Of a stretch of DNA of 64,000 bases, positions 16,290 through 24,528 are shown in pieces (the first letter of the stretch is position 1; each line of letters begins with the position of its first letter). The stretch is taken from assembly GCF_007004135.1 (NCBI RefSeq), contig NZ_VJMG01000069.1, positions 23,360-87,359 on the forward strand, read 5' to 3'. The notes under the pieces were generated by a model. That model made no database searches, was not told the origin of the DNA, and saw only the letters and a program-made list of their open reading frames with translations. A program made the position numbers and the translations under genes. Source of the DNA: Affinirhizobium straminoryzae (GTDB taxonomy: Bacteria > Pseudomonadota > Alphaproteobacteria > Rhizobiales > Rhizobiaceae).

Positions 16290-17441
16290 TTGCCCCACAG
16301 CCCGAACCGACCGTCAGCCGCGTTCCGCAGGCTTGCCCTTGCCCTCTCCACAGCACTTCTGTGCGCCGGGCTTCCGCAACTGGCCGCCGCCAATCCGAAA
16401 ATGGTGGTGGATGTTGCGAGTGGACGGGTGATCGCGCATCAGGAAGCGTTCCGCAAGTGGTACCCGGCCTCGCTCACCAAGCTGATGACCATCTACGTCA
16501 CCTTCGAGGCGCTGAAGGCCGGCAAGGTGACGCTGGAGACGCCGGTGGTGATGAGCCGCAAGGCCGTCGACCAGCCGCCGAGCAAGATGTTTGTGAAGCC
16601 CGGCGCCACGCTCACGATCGATGCCGCGCTGAAGATCCTGGTGGTGAAGTCGGCCAATGACGTGGCCATGGGGCTTGCGGAAACCGTGGGCGGCGGCAGT
16701 GCCGACCAGTTCGTCGCCATGATGAACGATGCCGCCCAGCGTCTCGGCATGACGTCGTCGCATTTCATCAATCCGCACGGCCTGCCCGGCAAGGGGCAGT
16801 ATACAACCGCGCGTGACCTCGCGGTGCTGGCGCTGACGCTGCGCCGCAACTTTCCGCAATATGCCAGCTATTTCGCGCTGGAAGGCATCACCACCGGCGC
16901 CAAGGATTATCCGAACTACAACATGCTGATTGGCCGCTTCAACGGTGCCGATGGCATGAAGACCGGCTTCATCTGTGCCTCCGGCTTCAACCAGGTATCC
17001 TCTGCCACCCGCAACGGCCGGACTGTTGTCTCCGTGGTGCTCGGCTCCGACAGTCTTGCGGGGCGTGCCGAGGAATCGGCGGCCCTGTTGCAGGCAGCGC
17101 TGACGGAGGATCCGGGCAAGGGTGTGCCGCTGTCGAGCCTTGCGCCCTACGGTCCGGACCGTGACGAGGTGGTGGATATCAGCGCCGATATCTGCAATCC
17201 GAAGGCCGCGAAGGTGCGCAGCGAAGGCCGCGACGAGCAGGGGCGCATGATGATCCATTCGCCCTATATTGCCGAACGCGAGGCGCCGCCGGCCTTCAGC
17301 ATGGCCGAGATCGTTTCTCCCCCCGAGCCTGCCAAACCGGCAGCCGATGCAGGCACCGCCCCCGGCCGTCCGGCCAAGGCGGGTGATGTGCGCTCCGGCG
17401 CCTCCGTACCGGTGCCTATCCCGCGGCCGACCGCGCTTTAA
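16290..17441 (+). CDS. D-alanyl-D-alanine carboxypeptidase, PBP5/6-like
   Basis: This penicillin-binding protein family S11 member has all three active-site motifs: S-L-T-K in PASLTKLM, S-A-N in VKSANDVAMG and K-T-G in MKTGFICASG. An N-terminal signal peptide (RRLALALSTALLCAGLPQLAAA) targets it to the periplasm, where it trims pentapeptide side chains. I chose TTG at 16290, which has GAGG 7 bases upstream and places the signal peptide at residues about 14-34. An ATG at 16104 in the same frame would overlap the divergent amidohydrolase start and add 62 residues without homology. The Pro/Ala-rich tail replaces the usual PBP5 C-terminal membrane anchor. Confidence 0.9.
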   Translation: MPHSPNRPSAAFRRLALALSTALLCAGLPQLAAANPKMVVDVASGRVIAHQEAFRKWYPASLTKLMTIYVTFEALKAGKVTLETPVVMSRKAVDQPPSKMFVKPGATLTIDAALKILVVKSANDVAMGLAETVGGGSADQFVAMMNDAAQRLGMTSSHFINPHGLPGKGQYTTARDLAVLALTLRRNFPQYASYFALEGITTGAKDYPNYNMLIGRFNGADGMKTGFICASGFNQVSSATRNGRTVVSVVLGSDSLAGRAEESAALLQAALTEDPGKGVPLSSLAPYGPDRDEVVDISADICNPKAAKVRSEGRDEQGRMMIHSPYIAEREAPPAFSMAEIVSPPEPAKPAADAGTAPGRPAKAGDVRSGASVPVPIPRPTAL

Positions 17442-17447
17442 ATTGCG

Positions 17448-17465
17448 CGTCCCCGCCTGGGGGCG
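17448..17465 (+). terminator. Weak intrinsic terminator-like hairpin after the carboxypeptidase gene
   Basis: CGTCCCC-GCCT-GGGGGCG forms a 7-bp stem (one G-T pair) beginning 7 bases after the stop. The following TCGTATTCTCGTT is only moderately T-rich. Confidence 0.35.
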
Positions 17466-17552
17466 TCGTATTCTCGTTCTTCCGCATCCGTCACGGATCC
17501 CGCGTGTCACGCTTTCGTCCGGATGCGCCAACTCCAGCATGGGACGATCCAC

Positions 17553-18722
17553 ATGGCCCTGGCAAGCGAACGCATTCCGGTCTCGATCCTGACCGGCTTC
17601 CTCGGGGCGGGCAAATCGACCCTGCTCAACCGCATCCTCAAGGACCCGCAGGCGCATGACACCGCCGTCATCATCAACGAATTCGGCGAGGTCGGCATCG
17701 ACAATTTCCTGGTCGAGACCTCGGGCGATACGCTGCTGGAACTCTCCAACGGCTGCCTGTGCTGCACCGTGCGCGGCGAACTGGTGGAAACGCTGGCCTC
17801 GCTGGTCGACCAGATCCAGACCGGCCGCCTGAAGCCGATCCGCCGCGTGGTGATCGAGACGACCGGCCTTGCAGATCCTGCGCCGGTGATGCAGGCGGTG
17901 ATGGGCAATCCGGTCATTGCCCAGAGCTTCTCGCTGGATGGCGTCATCACCGTGGTGGATGCGGTGCATGGTCTTTCGACGCTGGCACGTCATCCGGAAG
18001 CCCTGCGTCAGGTGGCGGTGGCCGACCGTCTGGTTCTCACCAAGAAGACGCTTCTGGCACCAGATGCGCTCTCACCCCTTCTGCAGCGCCTCCAGGAACT
18101 CAACCCGCGCGCCAGGGTGAGCGATGGCGATGCCGGGGAGGCGGGCACCGCGGCCCTGCTCGTCAACGGCCTCTACGATCCGGACAGCAAGATCGCCGAT
18201 GTTTCCCGCTGGCTGCAGGAAGACCACGAGGACGATCACCACCATGATCATGATGATCACGGTCATCATCACCACGATCACCATCATGGCCACGATCATG
18301 TGCCGCGTGGCCACCATCATCACCATCACGACGTCAACCGTCACGGGGATGACATCCGCTCCTTCGCCATCGTCCACGACCGGCCGATCGAGCCGATGGC
18401 GGTGGAGATGTTCGTGGACCTGCTGCGCTCGGCGCATGGCGAAAAACTGTTGCGCATGAAGGCGATCGTCCAGCTCGCCGACAACGTGGAGCGGCCGCTG
18501 GTGCTGCACGGGGTGCAGAGCATCTTCCATCCGCCGGAGCGTTTGCCACGCTGGCCGGCAGGCAGCGACCGGCGCACACGCATGGTGCTGATCACGCAAG
18601 GGCTGTCGGAAGAGTTCGTGACGGATCTTTTCGCGGCTTTTACCGGTCAGCCGCGCATCGACCGGCCGGATCGTGCCGCGTTGGAGGACAACCCGCTCGC
18701 AGTGCCCGGCCTGCGCCTCTGA
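17553..18722 (+). CDS. CobW/COG0523-family GTPase with a long histidine-rich segment
   Basis: The 389-aa G3E GTPase has Walker A TGFLGAGKST (residues 14-23), the metal-binding C-x-C-C motif Cys68-Leu-Cys70-Cys71, and ETTGLADP. The C-terminal CobW domain follows. Between the two domains, residues about 229-267 are almost only His, Asp and Gly. Such linkers store or chelate zinc, nickel or cobalt. COG0523 members insert or deliver metals; those with His-rich linkers are often zinc metallochaperones, and a cobalamin role is not implied by the name. The ATG at 17553 fits the family N-terminus better than the one at 17523. It converges with tusA. Confidence 0.93.
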   Translation: MALASERIPVSILTGFLGAGKSTLLNRILKDPQAHDTAVIINEFGEVGIDNFLVETSGDTLLELSNGCLCCTVRGELVETLASLVDQIQTGRLKPIRRVVIETTGLADPAPVMQAVMGNPVIAQSFSLDGVITVVDAVHGLSTLARHPEALRQVAVADRLVLTKKTLLAPDALSPLLQRLQELNPRARVSDGDAGEAGTAALLVNGLYDPDSKIADVSRWLQEDHEDDHHHDHDDHGHHHHDHHHGHDHVPRGHHHHHHDVNRHGDDIRSFAIVHDRPIEPMAVEMFVDLLRSAHGEKLLRMKAIVQLADNVERPLVLHGVQSIFHPPERLPRWPAGSDRRTRMVLITQGLSEEFVTDLFAAFTGQPRIDRPDRAALEDNPLAVPGLRL

Positions 18723-18757
18723 CAGACTGCGCAGCGCCGGCCTGTGCTGGCTGCGGC

Positions 18758-19018
18758 TCAGAAATCCTCGTCGCTGCGGGGTGGCGGGTCGCACTCCTTG
18801 CGGATCAGGAAACGATGGCCGAAGGCGGTCGCCTCGCTTGCCAGCAGGGTCTGGCCGTCTTCGCGGCACGCATGCGGAATGTCGATGGCCGCCAGCCCGT
18901 CCGTGGTCTCGACCGAGAGTTCTGCGCCGATCGGCAGGCCGGCCAGCTTCCTGCGGGTCTTCAGCACGGGGAGGGGGCATTTCAGCCCCTTCAGGTCATA
19001 GATGATCGGCTCCGCCAC
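18758..19018 (-). CDS. TusA-family sulfur carrier protein
   Basis: This 86-aa protein has the TusA/SirA fold with the defining motif KGLKCPLPVLKTRR, where the cysteine at residue 14 carries persulfide sulfur. The second conserved part is ETTDGLAAIDIPHACREDG, the usual D-P-x-A-x-x-D-I-P region in modified form. TusA-like proteins pass sulfur to tRNA thiolation or cofactor enzymes. It lies 7 bp downstream of the L,D-transpeptidase gene on the same strand, so the two are probably co-transcribed, without a clear functional link. Confidence 0.9.
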   Translation of the reverse strand: MAEPIIYDLKGLKCPLPVLKTRRKLAGLPIGAELSVETTDGLAAIDIPHACREDGQTLLASEATAFGHRFLIRKECDPPPRSDEDF

Positions 19019-19025
19019 CGGCGGC

Positions 19026-20342
19026 TTACCAGAACTTCCAGAAGGGCTTCTTCTGATCGTCGCTCACCGGCTGAACAGCGGCATAGGCGAGCGGATTGGG
19101 TGCCGGCACCGGAATGGCGCCTGTGGTGGTGCTGGCCGGCTGAACGCTGGCGGTGAGCGGAGCGGCGGCAGGGCGGTTCCCACTGTTCATGGCCGTCGCG
19201 ACCGACATGGTGGAGCGGTCGCCGGCCGGAGCTGTCGTGGCCAGCAGGCGGGACTGCTTGGCAGCGGCGCCGGACGGCTGTGCGGAAGCCAGCATGGTGC
19301 CGGGCGGCTGGGTCTTGGCAAGGCGGGCGGCCATCAGCTTGTCGAATTCGGCGGGTTCCACCAGCTTGCCGGCGGCCAGCGAGGTGCCGGTCGGCGCATA
19401 GGCGAGATCGCGGCCCTTGCGCTTGTCGGCGACGACGGCCTTGCGCTCGGCCTCGGTCGGTTCGTACCACACCTTGCCGTCCAGCTTGTCCATCGCCTTG
19501 GTATAGGCAAGCTGGTATTCCTTCTCGTAGGTCGAGAGGGCGGCTGTCAGCGCCGGCGGCGTCGACATCGGCGGGCAGGCAGCGGTGGGCGAAAACCCTC
19601 CGGAGCCCTGGACCTGCTGGTTGAAGACGTATTTCTTCTCGCAGACATTCACCTCCGGCGGCCGCTTCGTCACTTCGAAGTGGTCGTAGCCCACCTTCAG
19701 CATCTTCCAGAATTCGAGGTTTTCGCTGTTGCGATGGCGGGCCATGTTTTCCGCCGTCATGCGGAAGGGGAAGGCCTCCAGCTGAACCGAGGTCTGGCCG
19801 CCACGGAAGGCATCCCGGGCAAAGGCGTAGATTTCCAGGATCTGCTGGTCCGTCATCGAATAGCAGCCGGACGAGGAGCAGGCGCCATGGATCATCAGGT
19901 TGGAGCCGCTGCGGCCGTTGGCCGCATCATAACGGTTCGGGAACCCGGTGTTGATGGCGAGGTAATATTTGGAATTGGGATTGAGATGCGCGGGCGTAAG
20001 GTTGTAGAAGCCTTCCGGCGCCTGCCGGTCGCCTTCCTTCACCTTGGGGCCAAGCTTGCCCGACCAGGCGCAGATGTCATATTCGGCGATCTTGTCGAAG
20101 CGGTTGTCCGCCTTCGCCTTCCAGATCTCCATCTTGCCTTCTTCTTTGAAGACACGAATCATGATCGGCGAATTGCGCGGCATGTTCTTCTTCTGCATTT
20201 CCGCAACGATGCGGTCCGGCAGAGGCTGCTCGACCTTGTTCTTCACCTTGGAGAGATCGATCGACGTCGTATCAAGCGCGTCGTTGCACCCGGCGAGCGC
20301 GGTTGCCATCAGGAAAATGGAGGCGATCAGTTTCAAGCGCAT
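19026..20342 (-). CDS. YafK-like L,D-transpeptidase-family lipoprotein
   Basis: The 438-aa protein starts MRLKLIASIFLMATALAGC, a lipoprotein signal peptide with lipobox LAGC (Cys19). The L,D-transpeptidase (YkuD) domain follows, with the catalytic block MIHGACSSSGCYSM in which His and Cys are spaced as in YafK/DpaA-type enzymes. E. coli DpaA (YafK) detaches Braun lipoprotein from murein, so this may be a murein-lipoprotein hydrolase rather than a cross-linker. The C-terminal 200 residues are Ala/Pro-rich and absent from short YafK proteins. An in-frame ATG four codons upstream (20354) is possible. Its promoter would lie near the 20414-20440 inverted repeat. Confidence 0.85.
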   Translation of the reverse strand: MRLKLIASIFLMATALAGCNDALDTTSIDLSKVKNKVEQPLPDRIVAEMQKKNMPRNSPIMIRVFKEEGKMEIWKAKADNRFDKIAEYDICAWSGKLGPKVKEGDRQAPEGFYNLTPAHLNPNSKYYLAINTGFPNRYDAANGRSGSNLMIHGACSSSGCYSMTDQQILEIYAFARDAFRGGQTSVQLEAFPFRMTAENMARHRNSENLEFWKMLKVGYDHFEVTKRPPEVNVCEKKYVFNQQVQGSGGFSPTAACPPMSTPPALTAALSTYEKEYQLAYTKAMDKLDGKVWYEPTEAERKAVVADKRKGRDLAYAPTGTSLAAGKLVEPAEFDKLMAARLAKTQPPGTMLASAQPSGAAAKQSRLLATTAPAGDRSTMSVATAMNSGNRPAAAPLTASVQPASTTTGAIPVPAPNPLAYAAVQPVSDDQKKPFWKFW

Positions 20343-20413
20343 CGGACAAATCACGTGTGACGATCAACAAGGCATATGACGAAGCACATACCCATTCTGC
20401 CATTCGTAATAAA

Positions 20414-20440
20414 GCGGTAAGCTTTACATAATCTTACCGC
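20414..20440. promoter_or_regulatory. Inverted repeat GCGGTAAG/CTTACCGC, operator or second accA terminator
   Basis: An 8-bp perfect inverted repeat with an 11-base AT-rich loop lies between accA and the L,D-transpeptidase gene, both on the minus strand. On that strand it is followed by TTTATTACG, which could make it a second terminator. It is equally placed to be an operator for the downstream gene. Confidence 0.4.
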
Positions 20441-20464
20441 GTCGTGCCGCAGGCCTGGCACAAA

Positions 20465-20498
20465 ATCGTGAAGAGCGGAAGAATCTGCTCCTCACGAT
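20465..20498 (-). terminator. Intrinsic terminator of accA
   Basis: On the minus strand ATCGTGA pairs with TCACGAT, and the stem continues after one mismatch with six more pairs around a short loop. TTTTG follows directly. It begins 12 bases after the accA stop. Confidence 0.7.
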
Positions 20499-20509
20499 CT
20501 AAGAGTTGA

Positions 20510-21463
20510 TCAGAGATTGCGGCCGATTTCCAGAAATTTCTGGCGTCGGTGCTTGCGCAGGTCCTCCGGCGACAGCTGTCCGAGTTCCTTCAGCGAGGCT
20601 TCGATCAGCGCACCGGCGGTTTCGATCACCGTCTCCGGTTCGCGATGTGCGCCGCCAAGCGGTTCCGGGATGATGTCGTCGATGACACCGAGCGCCTTCA
20701 GATCCTCTGCGGTGATCTTCATGTTGGTGGCGGCTTCGCGGGCGCGCGTCGAATCACGCCACAGGATGGAGGCCGCCCCTTCCGGTGAAATGACCGAATA
20801 GATCGCATGCTCCAGCATGAACACCTTGTTGCCGGTGGCAATAGCGATCGCACCGCCCGAACCGCCTTCGCCGATGATGATCGAGATCATCGGCACCTTC
20901 AGTGCCAGACACATTTCGGTGGAGCGGGCAATCGCTTCCGCCTGGCCGCGTTCCTCGGCGCCGACGCCGGGATAGGCGCCTGCCGTATCCACCAGCGAAA
21001 TCACCGGCAGGCCGAAGCGGTCGGCCATTTCCATCACCCGGATCGCCTTGCGATAGCCTTCCGGACGCGGGCTGCCGAAATTGTGCTTGATGCGCGACTT
21101 GGTGTCGTTGCCCTTTTCCTGGCCGATGATCGCCACGGGCTGGCCGCGGAAGCGCGCAAGGCCTGCCTGGATCGCGGCGTCCTCGCCGAAGGTGCGGTCG
21201 CCGGCCAGCGGCGTGAATTCGGTGAACAGGTGCTTCTGATAATCGATGAAGTGCGGGCGCTGCGGATGGCGGGCGACCTGCGTCTTCTGCCAGGCGTTGA
21301 GCTTGGAGTAGATCTCCTGCATCGCCTCGCGCACGCGCACTTCCAGACGCTGGATCTCGTCGGATGTGTCTATGCTCTCATCTTCCGCCGCCAGCTTCTT
21401 CAGCTCGTGGATCTTGCCTTCCAGGTCGGAGATGGGCTTTTCGAAGTCGAGATAGGTCTGCAT
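20510..21463 (-). CDS. accA: Acetyl-CoA carboxylase carboxyltransferase subunit alpha
   Basis: The 317-aa protein is full length for AccA, which with AccD transfers CO2 from biotinyl-AccB to acetyl-CoA to make malonyl-CoA for fatty acid synthesis. The N-terminus MQTYLDFEKPISDLEGKI and coiled helix are typical. The crotonase-like core has GRPVAIIGQEKG, NFGSPRPEGYRKA, ISLVDTAGAYPGVGAEERGQ and IGEGGSGGAIAIATGN. It is downstream of xerD on the same strand with a 51-bp gap, a neighbourhood common in Rhizobiaceae, and ends in a clear terminator. Confidence 0.98.
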   Translation of the reverse strand: MQTYLDFEKPISDLEGKIHELKKLAAEDESIDTSDEIQRLEVRVREAMQEIYSKLNAWQKTQVARHPQRPHFIDYQKHLFTEFTPLAGDRTFGEDAAIQAGLARFRGQPVAIIGQEKGNDTKSRIKHNFGSPRPEGYRKAIRVMEMADRFGLPVISLVDTAGAYPGVGAEERGQAEAIARSTEMCLALKVPMISIIIGEGGSGGAIAIATGNKVFMLEHAIYSVISPEGAASILWRDSTRAREAATNMKITAEDLKALGVIDDIIPEPLGGAHREPETVIETAGALIEASLKELGQLSPEDLRKHRRQKFLEIGRNL

Positions 21464-21514
21464 GAGCTCCGTGTTCCGATCGTGTTGGCGGCCGTGCCGC
21501 CCCCCGCCCGCGCT

Positions 21515-22486
21515 CTAATCAGGGTTTTTGGTGGCTTTTGCAAGAGGGTGGTGCATTTCCACCACTTCTCTCAGCCGTTCTTCCAGCACGTGGGTATAGA
21601 TTTGTGTGGTGGAAATGTCCGAATGGCCGAGCAGTTCCTGAACCACGCGCAGGTCTGCCCCGTTCTGCAACAGGTGGCTGGCAAAGGCATGGCGCAGCAC
21701 ATGCGGGGAAATGGCGCTGGTGCGGATGCCGGCGCGCGCGGCCAGACCCTTGAGATCGCGGGCAAAGACCTGCCGTGGCAGATAGCCCTGCTTGCCGGCA
21801 GACGGAAAGAGCCAGGAGCTTTCCGCCTCGCGCCCGGCGGCGATCGCTTCGTTTCGGGCCTTGCCATAGGCGGTCATGGCGGCGATCGCCGAACGCGACA
21901 GCGGCACCAGCCGTTCCTTGTTCCCCTTGCCGCGGATCATCAGGAAGCGGCCTTCCTGATCCATCACCTTGGCTGGCAGCGAAACGAGTTCGCTGACGCG
22001 CATGCCCGTCGCATAGAGCAGTTCCAGCAGCGCCAGCATGCGCAACCGGCCGATGCGCTCGCCGACAGAGCCTTCCGGCGCGGCCGCTTCTTCGGCTGCA
22101 CGCGCGAGAAGCCGGCCGACTTCGGCTTCGCTGAGGATCTTCGGCAGTCCCCGCTCCTTCTTCGGCGCATCGAGAATGCCGGTCGGGTCGTCGCCGCGCA
22201 GTCCCTCGGTATAGAGAAAGCGATAGAACTGCCGCATCGCCGAGAGCCGGCGCGCCTGCGAGGAGGCGGCAAAACCCTGGCCCGCCAGATGGGCGAGATA
22301 ATCTGTGAGATCGGTGCTGCTGGCGGCGGTAAGGCCGATCTTGCGCGTCGACAGAAAGCTCGCGAGATCCTCCAGGTCGCGCTCGTAAGAGGCAAGCGTG
22401 TTGGCGGCGGCACCGCGTTCGGCGCTCATCATTTCCAGAAAGGCTTCCGCATGGGCGCGGGACAGATCGGCCACGGCAGCTCTCAC
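21515..22486 (-). CDS. xerD: Site-specific tyrosine recombinase XerD
   Basis: The 323-aa protein has a SAM-like core-binding domain (residues about 5-95) and a catalytic domain. The catalytic domain includes YATGMRVSELVSL (first Arg), the beta-hairpin lysine in RGKGNKERLVPL, HVLRHAFASHLL (His-x-x-Arg) and GHSDISTTQIYTHV (His and nucleophile Tyr). With XerC it resolves chromosome dimers at dif. I chose GTG at 22486 because it overlaps the stop of the 50-aa gene upstream in a GTGA junction; a second GTG at 22474 is possible. The very long frame further upstream is antisense to aroK and was not used. Confidence 0.96.
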   Translation of the reverse strand: MRAAVADLSRAHAEAFLEMMSAERGAAANTLASYERDLEDLASFLSTRKIGLTAASSTDLTDYLAHLAGQGFAASSQARRLSAMRQFYRFLYTEGLRGDDPTGILDAPKKERGLPKILSEAEVGRLLARAAEEAAAPEGSVGERIGRLRMLALLELLYATGMRVSELVSLPAKVMDQEGRFLMIRGKGNKERLVPLSRSAIAAMTAYGKARNEAIAAGREAESSWLFPSAGKQGYLPRQVFARDLKGLAARAGIRTSAISPHVLRHAFASHLLQNGADLRVVQELLGHSDISTTQIYTHVLEERLREVVEMHHPLAKATKNPD

Positions 22487-22635
22487 GGTTGGGGCGGGTT
22501 GAGACGCTCGGAAGGCACGCGCACCGTGACGTCGCGCGCGCGCGGCTCGACCAGCACGGCCAGCGCCATCATGCTTCCATAGACCAGGCCGCACAGCACG
22601 GCGATGATGGACAGGAAACGAAAGAGGGTCGGCAT
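22483..22635 (-). CDS. Small single-pass membrane protein upstream of xerD
   Basis: This 50-aa gene starts at the CAT at 22633-22635 and its TGA overlaps the xerD GTG by 4 bases. The protein begins MPTLFRFLSIIAVLCGLVYG and has one hydrophobic helix (residues about 7-29), then a basic/acidic tail with VEPRARDVTVRVPSERL. It is too short for most gene callers, but the coupling to xerD and the signal-anchor layout support it. The function is unknown. Similar small proteins occur at this place in other Rhizobiaceae as far as I recall, which needs a search. Confidence 0.7.
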   Translation of the reverse strand: MPTLFRFLSIIAVLCGLVYGSMMALAVLVEPRARDVTVRVPSERLNPPQP

Positions 22636-22730
22636 GCGCTGCTCCGTTCATCGAGGCGCTTCCCTTATGGGGAAAGCCGGCTGCGAGCGCAAGAACAAGT
22701 GCCACGACCACCTTTCCGCCCGCCTGTGGC

Positions 22731-22759
22731 TTGACGCTGCACATCCATTTGTCGATAGG
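22731..22759 (+). promoter_or_regulatory. Possible promoter of aroK-aroB
   Basis: CTTGACG ends at 22736 and is followed, after 17 bp, by GATAGG (22754-22759). This resembles the alphaproteobacterial housekeeping pattern (CTTGAC-N17-CTATAT) in the -35 but only loosely in the -10. It lies 43 bp before the aroK start. Confidence 0.4.
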
Positions 22760-22801
22760 GTTGCCGACAAAGGACCGCGAGAGGACACATTTAAGACCGC
22801 G

Positions 22802-23398
22802 ATGCCCGATCTCGTCACACCACCGACAGAGCCCTTGACGCTGAGCGAGCGGGCGCGCGCGGCCCTGCGGGGGCGCAATCTGATTTTCGTCGGCCTGATG
22901 GGTGCGGGCAAGTCCGCCATCGGCCGGATCGTTGCCCAACAACTCGCCATGCCCTTCGTCGATACCGATGCCGAGATCGAGCGCGTATCGCGCATGACGA
23001 TCCCGGAACTGTTTGCCGCCTATGGCGAGGCAGAGTTCCGGGCGCTGGAAACCCGCGTCATCGAGCGCCTGCTGAAAAGCGGGCCGCGCGTGGTCTCGAC
23101 CGGCGGTGGTGCCTTTATCAACGAGCGCACCCGCGCGGTGATCCGCTCCGGCGGCCTGTCGCTCTGGCTGCGGGCCGACCTCGACGTGTTGTGGGATCGC
23201 GTCAACAAGCGCGACAACCGCCCGCTTTTGAAGACCGAGAACCCGAAGCAGACGCTGGAAAACCTGATGCACCAGCGCTACCCCATCTACGCGGAGGCCG
23301 ACGTGACGGTCGAATCCCGCGACATTCGCAAGGATGCCATGGCCCAGGAGGTTCTGGCGATCCTTGCTGCATTGGCCGAGGAAGGCAAAGCGCAATGA
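22802..23398 (+). CDS. aroK: Shikimate kinase
   Basis: The 198-aa protein has the Walker A motif GLMGAGKSAIG (residues about 32-42), the substrate-binding DTDAEIE, the FRALETRVI region, and STGGGAFI. The lid-region arginine in NKRDNRPLL is also present. It phosphorylates shikimate in the chorismate pathway. The start MPDLVTPPTEPL fits rhizobial homologues; a longer frame from 22604 overlaps the divergent small membrane gene and was rejected. Its TGA overlaps the aroB ATG, so translation is coupled, as expected for aroK-aroB operons. Confidence 0.96.
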   Translation: MPDLVTPPTEPLTLSERARAALRGRNLIFVGLMGAGKSAIGRIVAQQLAMPFVDTDAEIERVSRMTIPELFAAYGEAEFRALETRVIERLLKSGPRVVSTGGGAFINERTRAVIRSGGLSLWLRADLDVLWDRVNKRDNRPLLKTENPKQTLENLMHQRYPIYAEADVTVESRDIRKDAMAQEVLAILAALAEEGKAQ

Positions 23399-24528
23399 AC
23401 AGTGCAGCTGACAATAGTCCGGAACGTCTTGTCCATGTGCCGCTCGGCGAGCGCGCCTACGACATCCTGATCGGGCCGGACCTGATTGCCCATGCGGGCG
23501 GCGAGATCACCGCGCGCCTCAAGGGTCGCAAGGCGGCGATCGTCACAGACGAGCATGTCGCGCCGCTCTACCTGGAAGCGCTGATGGACAGCCTGCAGAC
23601 CGACGGCATCGAGGCGGTCTCTCTGACGCTGCCGGCCGGTGAAAAGACCAAGAGCGTGGAGCCGCTGGTCGCCGTCTGCGACATGGCATTGTCGGCCCGC
23701 ATCGAGCGTAACGACTGCATCATCGCGCTCGGCGGCGGCGTGATCGGCGATCTCGCCGGCTTTGCCGCCGGCATCGTCAGGCGCGGCGTGCGCTTCGTGC
23801 AGATTCCGACGACGCTGCTGTCGCAGGTCGATTCCTCCGTGGGTGGCAAGACCGGCATCAATACCCGTCACGGCAAGAACCTGCTTGGCGTGTTCCACCA
23901 GCCGGATCTGGTGCTCTCCGATACCGGCGCGCTCGATACGCTGAGCGAACGCGAGTTCCGCGCCGGCTATGCCGAGGTCGCGAAATATGGCCTGATCGAC
24001 AAGCCGGATTTCTTCGCATGGCTGGAGAAGAACTGGCGGGCCGTGTTTGCCGGGGGGGCTGCCCGCGCCGAGGCGATTGCGATCAGCTGTCAGGCCAAGG
24101 CCGACGTCGTGGTCGAGGACGAGCGCGAAACGGGCCGTCGCGCCCTTCTCAATCTCGGCCATACCTTTGGCCATGCGCTGGAAGCTGCCACGCAATATGA
24201 CAGCCGCCGGCTGGTCCACGGCGAAGGCGTTGCGATCGGCATGGTGCTGGCGCATCGCTTCTCGGCCCGCATGAATCTCGCAAGCCCTGATGATGCAGCC
24301 CGCGTCGAGGCGCATCTGAAGGCTGTTGGCTTGCCGACGCTGATTTCCGACATACCTGGGGAGGCTCTGCCGACCGAGGTGCTGATGAACGCCATTGCCC
24401 AGGACAAGAAGGTGAAGGGCGGCCAGCTGACCTTCATCCTGACCCACGGCATCGGCCAGTCCTTCATCGCCGACGATGTACCGGCATCCGAAGTCCAGTC
24501 CTTCCTGGAGGAGACGCAAAAGGGGTGA
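23395..24528 (+). CDS. aroB: 3-dehydroquinate synthase
   Basis: The 377-aa protein carries out the NAD-dependent cyclisation of DAHP to 3-dehydroquinate, step two of the shikimate pathway. Recognisable blocks are LPAGEKTKSV, ALGGGVIGDLAGFAAG, QIPTTLLSQVDSSVGGKTGI, and the zinc ligands in LLNLGHTFGHALE and RLVHGEGVAIGM. The ATG at 23395 overlaps the aroK stop (ATGA). A GTGATG junction couples it to the downstream CorC-like gene. Confidence 0.97.
   Translation: MNSAADNSPERLVHVPLGERAYDILIGPDLIAHAGGEITARLKGRKAAIVTDEHVAPLYLEALMDSLQTDGIEAVSLTLPAGEKTKSVEPLVAVCDMALSARIERNDCIIALGGGVIGDLAGFAAGIVRRGVRFVQIPTTLLSQVDSSVGGKTGINTRHGKNLLGVFHQPDLVLSDTGALDTLSEREFRAGYAEVAKYGLIDKPDFFAWLEKNWRAVFAGGAARAEAIAISCQAKADVVVEDERETGRRALLNLGHTFGHALEAATQYDSRRLVHGEGVAIGMVLAHRFSARMNLASPDDAARVEAHLKAVGLPTLISDIPGEALPTEVLMNAIAQDKKVKGGQLTFILTHGIGQSFIADDVPASEVQSFLEETQKG

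Noticed and set aside
18223..18344. Repetitive CAT/CAC-rich DNA, possible CRISPR or tandem repeat
   Set aside because: The repetition comes from His and Asp codons in the CobW-type linker and has no repeat-spacer pattern.
22487..23395. N-terminal extension of xerD
   Set aside because: Antisense to aroK; the GTGA overlap with the small membrane gene marks the true start.
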